Positions 21,522 to 29,517 are shown, counted from the stretch's first letter. The stretch is DNA of 39,414 nt from VRUE01 sp035266685 (GCA_035266685.1 DATFMX010000003.1:1-39414); one strand, 5' to 3'. Translations and numbers: made by a program. The notes: a model not told the origin generated them from the letters alone.

Positions 21522-23084
21522 TCAGCGGCCGATGTGGAAGCCGATCAGCTGCGGCACGCGAGTGATCAGCGAGCTCACCGGGTGCGAACGCCTGTCCTCC
21601 AGCTCGGCGTTCTCCTTGCTGGTGAGCGCGCGGCGGATGATCTCTCCTCCCAGCCAGTGCAAGGGCTCGGGGGGCACCCGCTGTGGAGCGGGATCGACGA
21701 ACGGAAGGCGGGAGTGGTCGTCGCGGCGGTCGAGGGCGAGGGAGGCGAGGCTGCGGGCGACCATGTGGGAGGGGCCGACGCCGTTGCCGGTGTAGCCGGC
21801 GGCGGCGAAGCTGCGACTGCCCGGCAGGGGGGCGACGAGCGGCACGTGGGTCGGCGAGACGTCGATCGGGCCGCCCCAGGCGTGGGTGATCCGCTTGCCC
21901 GCGAGGCCGGGGAAGTAGGCGTGGAGGCGCTCGGCAGCGGCGTCGACCACACCGGCGTCGACCTCCGAGCGACCGTGCAGGCGGGCGCCCATCGCGATCC
22001 GCCCGCCTCCCCAGCCGAAGGCGATGCGGCCGTCGGGGGTGGTGCGGAAGTAGTCGACCAGGGCGCGGCTGTCGGTGATGCACTCGCCCCCCGTCCAGCC
22101 GATCTGCTCGAGCAGCTCCGGCACCGGCTCGGTGAGGACGATGTGCGACGAGGTGACGGTGAGCGCGTTGCGCAGCGGCCCGTGCGGCGACTTGGCGGCC
22201 CCGCCGATCGCGACGATCGCGGCGCCGGCCCGCACCGCGCCGCCCGCAGCCGTCGCGACGACCCCGCCCCGATGGCGATCTGGAAGCTTTGTGGCCCCTC
22301 CAGGGGCCACAAACGCTCCTTCGCCGGCGGGGACGCGGTCGGCGGCGAGTCGGCGGACGGGCGAGCGCTCGTAGATCTCGACGCCGGCGGCGAGCAGGCG
22401 CTCGCGCAGGCCGAGCGCCAGGCGCGCCGGCTGGACCGTGGCGGCGTCCGCATAGAAGGCGGCGCCGCGGAAGGCCGGCGAGGAGCAGCGGCCGGCGACC
22501 TCGTCCGGGCTCAACACCCGCACGGGACCGGGATCGGCGCCCCCCCTCCCACCGCGGTCGAGCTTTTGGCCGGATACCGGTCGAAACCTCGACCGCGCGG
22601 CTTGGGGACGTTCGGCGTCGCCGCCCTCTTGCCCCGCGAGCTCGTGGCAAGCCGCCACGGCCTCGTCCCAGACCCCGTCGTGCGCGGGCGCGGTCGAGAC
22701 CTGCAGGTACCCGCCGCGGCGAAACCAGGCATCGACCCCCTCGTCGCGACAGAAAGCCTCCACCCCGTCGATCGCTGCGCGCGACGCGCGCGCCACCGCA
22801 AGCCCCGCCGCATCCCCCCAGCGCTCCCGCATGCTCGCCAGCGAGAACCACATCGAGTTGCAGAACCCGCCATTCCGCCCACTCGGCCCATGCCCACAGA
22901 CATCGGCCTCCAACACCACAACCCGACACTCCGGCTCCAGCTTCTTCAGATGCCAAGCCGTCCAAAGCCCCGTATACCCGCCCCCGAGAATCACGACGTC
23001 AGCACTCAGCTCCCCCTCAAGAGACGGAAGCGGCGATACGTCTCCGGCCTCCTCAAGCCAATACCCGTGGGCGGTGTGCTTCAT
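21522..23084 (-). CDS. FAD-dependent amine/amino-acid oxidase (DAO family, PuuB-like) with two palindrome insertions
   Basis: 520 aa, longer than the usual 430-460. FAD-binding GGGYTGLWTAWHLKK (about 34) with VVVLEADVCGHGPSGRNGGF is typical of the gamma-glutamylputrescine oxidase/DadA branch. C-terminal HAWGGPIDVSPTHVPLVAPL and GYTGNGVGPSHMVAR complete the fold. Family members deaminate polyamine conjugates, glycine-like amines or D-amino acids; the polyamine module nearby favours the first (inference). Two stretches seem inserted in frame: one near residues 150-185 contains a REP-like element (22553-22599, translated as RSRFRPVSGQKLD), the other near 250-275 contains a 12-bp-arm hairpin (22288-22313). 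Another REP copy lies 16 nt upstream of the ATG. Activity may be affected if an insertion disturbs the substrate domain. Confidence 0.82.
   Translation of the reverse strand: MKHTAHGYWLEEAGDVSPLPSLEGELSADVVILGGGYTGLWTAWHLKKLEPECRVVVLEADVCGHGPSGRNGGFCNSMWFSLASMRERWGDAAGLAVARASRAAIDGVEAFCRDEGVDAWFRRGGYLQVSTAPAHDGVWDEAVAACHELAGQEGGDAERPQAARSRFRPVSGQKLDRGGRGGADPGPVRVLSPDEVAGRCSSPAFRGAAFYADAATVQPARLALGLRERLLAAGVEIYERSPVRRLAADRVPAGEGAFVAPGGATKLPDRHRGGVVATAAGGAVRAGAAIVAIGGAAKSPHGPLRNALTVTSSHIVLTEPVPELLEQIGWTGGECITDSRALVDYFRTTPDGRIAFGWGGGRIAMGARLHGRSEVDAGVVDAAAERLHAYFPGLAGKRITHAWGGPIDVSPTHVPLVAPLPGSRSFAAAGYTGNGVGPSHMVARSLASLALDRRDDHSRLPFVDPAPQRVPPEPLHWLGGEIIRRALTSKENAELEDRRSHPVSSLITRVPQLIGFHIGR
22288..22313. 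repeat. Perfect 12-bp inverted repeat inside the oxidase gene
   Basis: TTTGTGGCCCCT-CC-AGGGGCCACAAA, perfect over 12 bp with a 2-nt loop. It lies in frame within the oxidase coding sequence and encodes part of the segment FVAPGGATKLPDRHR, which looks inserted relative to the DAO family. No other copy was seen in the window. Confidence 0.75.
22553..22599. repeat. REP-like palindromic element, copy 3 (inside a gene)
   Basis: CGCGGTCGAG/CTCGACCGCG outer arms and a loop with GGCCGGATACCGG, clearly the same family as 5189 and 5261. It lies inside the oxidase gene and is read through in frame. Confidence 0.8.
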
Positions 23085-23100
23085 CCACCGAAGTCTGCCA

Positions 23101-23147
23101 GCGCGGTAGAGCTTTGCTCCGAATAGCGGCTCAAAGCTCTACCGCGC
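23101..23147. repeat. REP-like palindromic element, copy 4
   Basis: Perfect 16-bp arms GCGCGGTAGAGCTTTG and CAAAGCTCTACCGCGC with a 15-nt loop (CTCCGAATAGCGGCT). The loop core CCGAATAGCGG matches CCGCATACCGG of copy 1. It lies 16 nt upstream of the oxidase start codon. Confidence 0.8.
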
Positions 23148-23171
23148 CCGGGAGGAGGAGGTCGAGTGACA

Positions 23172-23305
23172 GGAGGGCGGGAGTCGCCTCTCAGATGCCT
23201 CGCGAAGCGGCTCCTGGCGGGTGATCCAGGGCCGCGAAGCGGCACGCCACTAATCCGCCGAAGGCGGATTTAGGCACTCGGCGAGGCGACTCCCGCGCTC
23301 CCTCC
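23172..23305 (+). repeat. Large palindromic repeat, copy C
   Basis: About 134 bp, same orientation as copy B and nearly identical through CGGGAGTCGCCTC, GATGCCTCGCG, CGGCTCCTGGCGGGTGA, GCCGCGAAGCGGCACGC, AATCCGCCGAAGGCGGATT and GGCGAGGCGACTCCCG. It lies between divergent genes (oxidase and enolase-superfamily protein), so it is not a terminator here. Confidence 0.88.
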
Positions 23306-23341
23306 CCGCCCCAAGCCGGCGAGCAAATACACTCGACGCCA

Positions 23342-24403
23342 ATGGCAACCTTCGACCTGCTCGCCAACCTCCCCTTGGAGATCGAGGGCTACGAGCTGCA
23401 GGGCCTGGAGTACCAGACGCCCGGCTTCGAACGGCTCAGCACGGTGATCCACCTCTGGGGCGGCGGCGAGGACGGGCTCGGCGAGGACGTCACCTACGAC
23501 GCGCTCGACCATGTCGCCCTGCAGGACGCCGGCGCGACGCTCGACCTGACGGGCTACGCGACCCTGGGGGAGTTCTGCGAGTTCGTCGGCGGCGTCGACA
23601 CCTTCCCGGCTGAGCCGCAGCGCGACGTCTCGCGCCGCTACCGCCGCTGGGCCTTCGAGTCGGCGGCGCTCGACCTGGCGCTGTGCCAGGCGGGCACGGG
23701 GATCGCCAAGGCGCTGCGCCGCGAGCCGGCGCCGGTCGACTTCGTCTGCTCGATGCGGCTCGCCGCCGGCCCCGAGGAGGGCTCTTCGATCGAGACCCTG
23801 CGCAGCAAGCTCGGCCCCTATCCCGACCTGCGCTTCAAGCTCGACCCGACCAACGACTGGGACGACGAGCTGATCGCCGCCCTGGTCGAGAGCGGCGCGA
23901 TCGACTCGCTCGACCTCAAGGGCTTCTACAAGGGCACGCCGGTCGACGTCGAAACCGACCCGGTGCTGTACGGCAAGCTGATCGAGGCCTTCCCCGAGGC
24001 CTGGCTCGAGGACCCCGACGTCAACGACGAGACGCGGCCACTGCTGGAACCGGTCCGCGACCGGATCACCTGGGATGCGCCGATCCACTCGATCGCCGAC
24101 ATCGAGGCGATGCCCTGGCGACCGCGCATGGTCAACGTCAAGCCCTCGCGGATCGGCGGCCTGCGCGACCTCTGCGAGACCTACGACTACTGCGACGAGG
24201 AGGGGATCGGCGCCTACGGAGGCGGCCAGTGGGAGCTCGGCCCAGGCCGCGGCCAGATCCAGGTGCTCGCCTCGCTGTTCCACCCGGACACGCCGAACGA
24301 CACGGCGCCCCGCGGCTACAACGAAAGCCCGCCCCCGCCCGGCCTGCCGACCAGCCCGCTGCTGCCGCGGCTGACTCCGACCGGCTTCCGCTGGGCCGAA
24401 TAG
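23342..24403 (+). CDS. Enolase-superfamily protein (mandelate racemase/muconate lactonizing-like)
   Basis: 353 aa. The C-terminal barrel shows the expected order of active-site segments: FKLDPTNDW, metal-ligand Glu in AWLEDPDVND, metal-ligand Asp in ITWDAPI, and the catalytic-base-type Lys in VNVKPSRIGGL. The N-terminal capping domain (about 1-110) contains HLWGGGEDGLGEDVTYDALDH, with VIHLWG in place of the usual substrate loop. Enzymes of this superfamily abstract the proton next to a carboxylate; the substrate cannot be read. TACACT lies 8 nt before the ATG and there is no Shine-Dalgarno, consistent with a leaderless mRNA. The ferritin gene follows after 11 nt. Confidence 0.75.
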   Translation: MATFDLLANLPLEIEGYELQGLEYQTPGFERLSTVIHLWGGGEDGLGEDVTYDALDHVALQDAGATLDLTGYATLGEFCEFVGGVDTFPAEPQRDVSRRYRRWAFESAALDLALCQAGTGIAKALRREPAPVDFVCSMRLAAGPEEGSSIETLRSKLGPYPDLRFKLDPTNDWDDELIAALVESGAIDSLDLKGFYKGTPVDVETDPVLYGKLIEAFPEAWLEDPDVNDETRPLLEPVRDRITWDAPIHSIADIEAMPWRPRMVNVKPSRIGGLRDLCETYDYCDEEGIGAYGGGQWELGPGRGQIQVLASLFHPDTPNDTAPRGYNESPPPPGLPTSPLLPRLTPTGFRWAE

Positions 24404-24414
24404 AAAGGAAGTAA

Positions 24415-24939
24415 ATGAGCTTCGCCTCCACCCTCAACGAGCAGGTCGGCAACGAGTTCGGCGCCCACCAGCAGTACGTCGCGATCGCCGCCCACTACGA
24501 CGGCGAAACGCTGCCGCAACTGGCGAGCTTCTTCTACCGCCAGGCGGTCGAGGAGCGCAACCACGCGATGATGCTGATCCAGTACCTGCTCGACGCCGAC
24601 CACCCGGTCGAGGTGCCCGGCGTGGAGGCGCCGAAGAGCGACTTCGCCGACACGGTGGAGCCTGTGCGCCTGGCGCTCGAACAGGAGAGGCGGGTGAGCG
24701 ACCAGATCTCCAACCTGGCGCGGCTGGCGCGCGAGGAGGGCGACTATCAGGGCGAGCAGTTCATGCAGTGGTTCATCAAGGAGCAGGTCGAGGAGGTCTC
24801 CAGCATGTCGGCGCTGCTGCAGGTCGTGCAGCGGGCCGGCGACGACCCGCTGCGGGCGGAGGAGTACCTGGCGCGCGAGCAGATCGGCGACGCGGGCGGG
24901 GACCCGACCGCGCCCGGGGCTGCGGGCGGCGCGCTCTAA
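24415..24939 (+). CDS. Bacterial ferritin
   Basis: 174 aa, the normal size for non-haem ferritin. The four-helix diiron site is visible: Glu in NEFGAHQQY, Glu and His in AVEERNHAMM, Glu in LEQERRVSDQI, and WFIKEQVEEVSSM on the last helix. It oxidises Fe(II) and stores iron in a 24-mer shell. The ATG has a clear ribosome site (AAAGGAAG). It is probably co-transcribed with the enolase-superfamily gene. Its stop overlaps the end of the convergent peptidase E gene by 4 bp. Confidence 0.9.
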   Translation: MSFASTLNEQVGNEFGAHQQYVAIAAHYDGETLPQLASFFYRQAVEERNHAMMLIQYLLDADHPVEVPGVEAPKSDFADTVEPVRLALEQERRVSDQISNLARLAREEGDYQGEQFMQWFIKEQVEEVSSMSALLQVVQRAGDDPLRAEEYLAREQIGDAGGDPTAPGAAGGAL

Positions 24940-25727
24940 CCGAGCCGACCCGCGTTCTTGCGCATCGCGGTGATGCGGCGGAACTCGGCTATGTCCTCGC
25001 GCAGGGCGGCGGGCGCCGGGGCTGAGAGGAAGCGGGCGGGCAGGGGCGACTCGACGACGCCGTGCTCGCCCCTGGCGACGCGGTAGGCGCGGGCGCCGCG
25101 CTGGGCGGTGACGGCGCTCGGCGGGCCGCCGCCCTCCCAGATCAGGCCCGCGTAGTCGTCGAGCCCGTAGCCGCCCGGCATCCCGTTGGCTACGGCGTCG
25201 AGGTAGGCGGCGCGGCGGTCCGGTTCGTTGTTGTAGTGGACGCAGAGGCTGCCGTGCAGGAGGCCGAGCCCGGCGCCGGGCAGCGGCTTGCCCGAGGACT
25301 TGGTGATCCCGGCCTCGAACCAGCACATCGCGCCGGCGCTCTGGCCGGCGAGGACGACGCCCTGGCGCCAGGCGAGGGCGAGGATCTCGCTCAGCGCGTG
25401 CGCCTCCCAGACCGCCAGCAGGTTGAGCAGGCTGCCGCCGCCGACGTAGATCAGGTCCTGCTCGAGGATGTGGTCGCGCAGCTCGACCGGCTTGTTGCCG
25501 AGGCGGAAGAGCGAGATGTGCGACGGCTCGCAGGCGCGCTCGCCGAAGACCGAGTAGAAGCGGCCGATCAGCTCCGAGGTGTCGCCGCTGGCGGTCGGCA
25601 GGATGCAGACCTTCGGCCGCCCGCCGGCCCGCGTCGTCGCCAGCCGCAGCATCAGCTCGCTGACCGCCCGGTCGCCCGGGCGCGAGGTGAAGTCGTGTCC
25701 ACCGAGGGTGAGGACGCGGGCGATCAA
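24936..25727 (-). CDS. Peptidase E-like (S51) protein, paralogue 1
   Basis: 263 aa from TTG at 25727, overlapping the upstream paralogue's stop as TTGA. It is of the S51 family (peptidase E/cyanophycinase fold): KVCILPTASGD, DLIYVGGGSLLNLL, and nucleophile Ser in VLAGQSAGAMCWFE. Family enzymes cleave N-terminal Asp-X dipeptides or act on isoaspartyl/cyanophycin bonds. The tandem partner keeps the same motifs with diverged flanks, so the two may have different specificity. Located downstream of gad on the same strand. Confidence 0.82.
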   Translation of the reverse strand: MIARVLTLGGHDFTSRPGDRAVSELMLRLATTRAGGRPKVCILPTASGDTSELIGRFYSVFGERACEPSHISLFRLGNKPVELRDHILEQDLIYVGGGSLLNLLAVWEAHALSEILALAWRQGVVLAGQSAGAMCWFEAGITKSSGKPLPGAGLGLLHGSLCVHYNNEPDRRAAYLDAVANGMPGGYGLDDYAGLIWEGGGPPSAVTAQRGARAYRVARGEHGVVESPLPARFLSAPAPAALREDIAEFRRITAMRKNAGRLG

Positions 25728-26488
25728 GTGGCGACCGCGGTCGACATCGCCTCGGGCAGCGGCCCGGCCGCCGGGACGCTGCCGTCGCCGAGGTAGGCGG
25801 TGGCGATCCGCATCTCCACCACCCGCACGCCCATCGCGTCGAGCCGGTAGCCGCGCGCCTCCGGGCGCGAGGCGACGACGCGGCTCAGCTCGGTGTCGAC
25901 GAAATGGAGCGCGGCGCCGTCCTCGGCGGCGTAGCCGGGGCGCATGCCGTCGCGCAGGAAGCCGTGGTAGGCGCTGCGGCGCTTCGAGTCGCGCTCGTAG
26001 TGGACGCAGTTGCTGAACGGCAGCAGGCCCAGCCCTTCGACCGCCTTCGGCGCGCCGTGGAAGCCGGTGACCGCCTCGGCGAACCAGCAGAGCGAGCCGG
26101 CGGAGAGGCCGCAGAGGACGACGCCCTGCTCCCACGCTTCGCGCAGGACCGTGTCCAGGCCGTGCGCCCGCCAGACGCCGAGCAGGCTGACGACGCTGCC
26201 GCCGCCGACGTAGATCAGGTCCTGTTCGAGCAGGTGGGCGCGCAGGTCCTCGGGCCCCTGCTCGCGGCGGAAGAGCGAGATGTGGCCGGGCTCGCAGCGG
26301 TCGGCGCCGAAGGCGCGGTAGAAGCGGACGATGTAGTGGTCGGCGTCGCCGCTCGCCGAGGGCAGGAAGCAGACCCTGGGCCGCTCGGCGCCGGTCAGCC
26401 CGAGCACGTAGTCGTCGAGCAGCGGGTTTCCCGACTCCATCGAGAAGCCCCCTCCGCCGAAGGCGACGATCTGACGCGGCTTCTTCAT
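25724..26488 (-). CDS. Peptidase E-like (S51) protein, paralogue 2
   Basis: 254 aa from ATG at 26488. Start segment KKPRQIVAFGGGGFSME is typical of peptidase E-like proteins. RVCFLPSASGDADHYI, DLIYVGGGSVVSLLGVW and nucleophile Ser in LCGLSAGSLCWF are all present, followed by NCVHYERDSKR (His of the catalytic group). It is a close relative of the overlapping gene downstream, clearly a tandem duplication. Its upstream region (26489-26577) carries two TGTACAG boxes. Confidence 0.82.
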   Translation of the reverse strand: MKKPRQIVAFGGGGFSMESGNPLLDDYVLGLTGAERPRVCFLPSASGDADHYIVRFYRAFGADRCEPGHISLFRREQGPEDLRAHLLEQDLIYVGGGSVVSLLGVWRAHGLDTVLREAWEQGVVLCGLSAGSLCWFAEAVTGFHGAPKAVEGLGLLPFSNCVHYERDSKRRSAYHGFLRDGMRPGYAAEDGAALHFVDTELSRVVASRPEARGYRLDAMGVRVVEMRIATAYLGDGSVPAAGPLPEAMSTAVAT

Positions 26489-26523
26489 ACTCAAATGGTC
26501 GCCACCCGGCGGCCGGAATCGCT

Positions 26524-26571
26524 TGTACAGCGGTCCGAAGTTTTCGGTAGCGCCCTCGCCCGCGTGTACAG
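26524..26571. promoter_or_regulatory. Two TGTACAG boxes upstream of the peptidase E pair
   Basis: TGTACAG occurs at 26524-26530 and 26565-26571, 41 bp apart (about four helical turns), in the short gap between gad and the peptidase E genes. TGTACA also overlaps the -10 of the first TetR gene (28057-28062). A shared regulator is possible but unproven. Confidence 0.3.
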
Positions 26572-26577
26572 GTGGGC

Positions 26578-27954
26578 TCAGTAGCCGGGGCTGCGCTTCG
26601 CGGCCTTGCGCTCGGCGGGATGCGCGCCGCCCTTCTTCTCCAGCGTCGCGCAGGCCTGCGCGATGTCGCCGGCGAGGCGGTCGATCTGCTCGCGGCTGAG
26701 CGTCTGCTTGACCAATGCCCGCAGAACCTTCACATCTTCGGCCTTGGGCGGCAGCGTGTAGGCGGGGAGCATCCAGCCGCGCTCGGCCGAGAGCTGCCAG
26801 GAGAGGTCGAACTCGTCGTAGCCCTTCTCGCCGGCGAGCTTGAAGGCGACCAGCGGCAGCTGCTCCTCGCCGTCGCCGATCAGCTCGAAATCGCCGCTCT
26901 CGCGCAACTTCTCGGCCAGGGCCCGGGCATTCTGCTGCATCGCCCGCATCACGTAGGCGTAGCCCTCGCGACCGTAGCGGACGAGGTTGTAGTACTGGGC
27001 GAGCACCATCGCGGCGCCGGTGGAGAAATTGAGCGTGAAGGTGGCGTCGGTTTTGCCCAGGTAGTTCTCGTAGAAGACGAGATCCTCGGCGAGGTCGCTC
27101 TTCTCGCGGAAGATCAGCCAGCCGACGCCCGGGTAGACGAGCCCGAACTTGTGCCCGGAGACGTTGATCGAGCGCACCTGCTCGAGCCGGAAGTCCCACT
27201 CGGAGTCGGGATAGAGGAAGGGCCAGACGAAGCCGCCGCTGGCGGCGTCGACATGCAGCGGAACGTCGAGCCCCTTCTCGCCCTTGAGGTCGACGAGCAG
27301 CTTGTCGATCCCGACGATGTCGTCGGCGTGGCCGGTGAAGGTGGTGCCGAGCACAGTGGCGACCCCGATCGTGTTCTCGTCGATCAGCGGCTGCACATCC
27401 TCGGGGCCGATCGTGTACTTGCCCGGCTGCAGCGGCACGATCTTTGGCTCGACGTCGAAGTAGCGGCAGAACTTCTCCCAGACCACGTGTACGTCGCCGC
27501 CGAAGATCAGGTTCGGCTTGTCGACCGGCTTCGATTCGGCTTCGCGGCGCTGCTTCCACTTCCACTTCAGCGAGAGCGCGCCGAGCATGATCGCCTCCGA
27601 GGATCCCTGGGTGCGGGCGCCGGTCGTCTCGCCGGGAGCGTTGTAGAGATCGGCGAGCATGCGAATGCAGCGCTGCTCGATCTCGGCCGAGATCGGGTAC
27701 TCGGCATGGTCGATGAAGTTGCGGTAGAGGTTCTTGGCGATCAGCCGCTGGGCCTCCGGCTCCATCCAGGTGGTGACGAAGGTCGCGAGGTTGCGCTGCG
27801 GATCGCCCTCCAGCGCCAGTTCCTCCCCGACCAGGCGCATCGCGTCGAGCGCCGACATACCGCCGGCCGGGAAGTCGCTCGCCGGCGCGTCTTCGGTGAG
27901 AAAGCGGTTGCCGTAGAGCTTGACTGCCGCCTCGTCGCTGAGTGGCTCGTTCAT
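26578..27954 (-). CDS. gadB: Glutamate decarboxylase
   Basis: 458 aa, full length for the PLP-dependent group II enzyme that converts L-glutamate to GABA and CO2, consuming a proton. GARTQGSSEAIMLGAL, LHVDAASGGFVWPF and the Schiff-base Lys in NVSGHKFGLVYPGVGW are canonical. The N-terminus ends close to the catalytic core as in other GadB proteins. The ribosome site is strong (AAGGAG, 5 nt spacing). The GABA formed could feed the aminotransferase/sad pathway encoded 20 kb away or support acid resistance; no GABA antiporter is in the window. Confidence 0.93.
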   Translation of the reverse strand: MNEPLSDEAAVKLYGNRFLTEDAPASDFPAGGMSALDAMRLVGEELALEGDPQRNLATFVTTWMEPEAQRLIAKNLYRNFIDHAEYPISAEIEQRCIRMLADLYNAPGETTGARTQGSSEAIMLGALSLKWKWKQRREAESKPVDKPNLIFGGDVHVVWEKFCRYFDVEPKIVPLQPGKYTIGPEDVQPLIDENTIGVATVLGTTFTGHADDIVGIDKLLVDLKGEKGLDVPLHVDAASGGFVWPFLYPDSEWDFRLEQVRSINVSGHKFGLVYPGVGWLIFREKSDLAEDLVFYENYLGKTDATFTLNFSTGAAMVLAQYYNLVRYGREGYAYVMRAMQQNARALAEKLRESGDFELIGDGEEQLPLVAFKLAGEKGYDEFDLSWQLSAERGWMLPAYTLPPKAEDVKVLRALVKQTLSREQIDRLAGDIAQACATLEKKGGAHPAERKAAKRSPGY

Positions 27955-28035
27955 GGGGGCTCCTTGGTCGAGTCGCGTGGCGGCGAGCCTACTCGACGCC
28001 CAGGGCGACTCGATTGTTAACTCGGTACTGATCCG

Positions 28036-28071
28036 TCCACAGGCCCCTGGCAGGGGTGTACAATCGCGTTT
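28036..28071 (+). promoter_or_regulatory. Leaderless promoter of the first TetR gene with a spacer palindrome
   Basis: TCCACA (28036-28041), 17 bp, TACAAT (28059-28064), 7 nt, ATG at 28072. The spacing puts the transcription start on the A of the ATG, and there is no Shine-Dalgarno. The spacer contains the perfect palindrome CCCCTG-G-CAGGGG (28044-28056), a likely autorepression site. Confidence 0.55.
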
Positions 28072-28779
28072 ATGGCCGATCTGTCCGGGTTGATCGAGAA
28101 GGAACGCCTACCGGCCGGCCGCGCGGAGCTCGCCGAGCCGCTCGTCGCCCACTCGCAGCGCGAACGGATCCTCGTCGCGATGGCCGACGCCTGCGCCGCC
28201 AAAGGCTTCAACGCGATGACGATAGCCGACATCTGCGAGCCCGCCGGCGTCTCCCGCGCGACCTTCTACGAGCTGTTCAAGGACAAGGAGGACTGCTTCG
28301 GCGCCGCGATGGAGGTCTCGCTCGCCGACGCGATGGGCCGCATCCTCTCCGCCTACTCGCCCGACAAGCCGTGGGCGACGATGGTCCGCGACGCCGCCGC
28401 CGAATTCCTCGACCTGCTGGCCGGCCGTCCGGCCTTCGCCCGCATGGCGCTGGTCGAGGCGCCGGCGACCGGCGACCGCGCCTTCGAGCTCTACGCCTCG
28501 GGCAAGCGGGTGCTGCAGTCGCTGCTCGACCGCGGCCGTGAGGACCCGGTCGAGGAGGAAGCGATCCCCTCCAGCGCCGGCCGCGCCGCGCTCTCCGGCG
28601 CCGAGTCGCTGATCGTCGGCCAGATCCTCGCCGGCAACGCCGCGCGGCTGCGCGAGCTGCTGCCCGACGTCGTCTACATCACCACCGTCCCTTACCTCGG
28701 CCAGGAAGAGGCGCTGCGCCAGTCGCGCGAGGCCGAGCAGCTCCTGGGGGCCACGCCCTCGAGCCCATCCGGAGGCTGA
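28072..28779 (+). CDS. TetR-family regulator, tandem paralogue 1
   Basis: 235 aa. An N-terminal helix-turn-helix (about residues 25-75: SQRERILVAMADACAAKGF, MTIADICEPAGVSRATFYELFKDKEDCF) is typical of TetR repressors. The ligand domain is diverged, ending TTVPYLGQEEALRQSREAE, which matches the C-termini of the next two genes. First gene of a three-gene run and divergent from glutamate decarboxylase, which it may control. It has a likely leaderless promoter with its own palindrome. The ligand is unknown. Confidence 0.85.
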   Translation: MADLSGLIEKERLPAGRAELAEPLVAHSQRERILVAMADACAAKGFNAMTIADICEPAGVSRATFYELFKDKEDCFGAAMEVSLADAMGRILSAYSPDKPWATMVRDAAAEFLDLLAGRPAFARMALVEAPATGDRAFELYASGKRVLQSLLDRGREDPVEEEAIPSSAGRAALSGAESLIVGQILAGNAARLRELLPDVVYITTVPYLGQEEALRQSREAEQLLGATPSSPSGG

Positions 28780-28783
28780 CCGG

Positions 28784-29452
28784 GTGGAGCGGGGCAGGGG
28801 GGGAGACCGGTGGCGCCCTCCGCGCGGGCGTCACCGGCTGCCGCCACAGGTGGTCGCCCGCTCGCAGCGCGAGCGGCTGCTCGAGGCGGCGGTGCGGGTC
28901 GTCGCCGAGAAGGGCTACGGGGCGATGACGATCGGCGACCTGACGAAGCAGGCGGGCGTCTCGCGGACGACCTTCTACGAGCTGTTCGACGACAAGGAGC
29001 GGTGCTTCCTCGCCGCCTACGACAACGCGGTCGAGGTTCTTGTGCGGCGGGTGATGGCGGCGTATGAGGCGCCGGGCGAGTGGCCGGAACGGGCGGCGGC
29101 GGGGCTCGCCGCGCTGCTCGAGGTGCTGGCCGAGGAGCCCGAGCTGGCGCGGCTCTCGCTGGTCGACATCGGCAACGCCGGCCCGGCCGCGCAGCGCCGC
29201 TACCGGGCGGCCGTGCAGCGGCTGACGCCGCTCTTCGAGGAGGGGCGCGACTACGCGCCGGGTGGCCGCGGCCTGCCCGCGAACACCTCGCGGATGGCGA
29301 TCGGCGGGGTCACCGGGCTGATCGCCGACGAGCTCGTCGCGGGACGCGCCGAGCGGCTTCCGGACTTGCTTTCGGATGTGTTTTTTGCCACGCTGGTTCC
29401 GTACATCGGCCCGGATGCGGCAGCTAGGGAGGTCGAGAGGCTGACTCGATAA
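28784..29452 (+). CDS. TetR-family regulator, tandem paralogue 2
   Basis: 222 aa from GTG at 28784, with GGAGG 8 nt upstream inside the end of the previous gene, so it is translated from the same mRNA. The helix-turn-helix spans about residues 25-75 (SQRERLLEAAVRVVAEKGY, GDLTKQAGVSRTTFYELFDDK). The C-terminus LVPYIGPDAAAREVERL is shared with the flanking paralogues. The first 20 residues are Arg-rich and low-complexity. Confidence 0.85.
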   Translation: MERGRGGDRWRPPRGRHRLPPQVVARSQRERLLEAAVRVVAEKGYGAMTIGDLTKQAGVSRTTFYELFDDKERCFLAAYDNAVEVLVRRVMAAYEAPGEWPERAAAGLAALLEVLAEEPELARLSLVDIGNAGPAAQRRYRAAVQRLTPLFEEGRDYAPGGRGLPANTSRMAIGGVTGLIADELVAGRAERLPDLLSDVFFATLVPYIGPDAAAREVERLTR

Positions 29453-29517
29453 ACGCCCTCGTACACATTGCCGCTATGATTCATATACCCGATAGTTCAA
29501 CCCTGCCGGGGGGGCCG

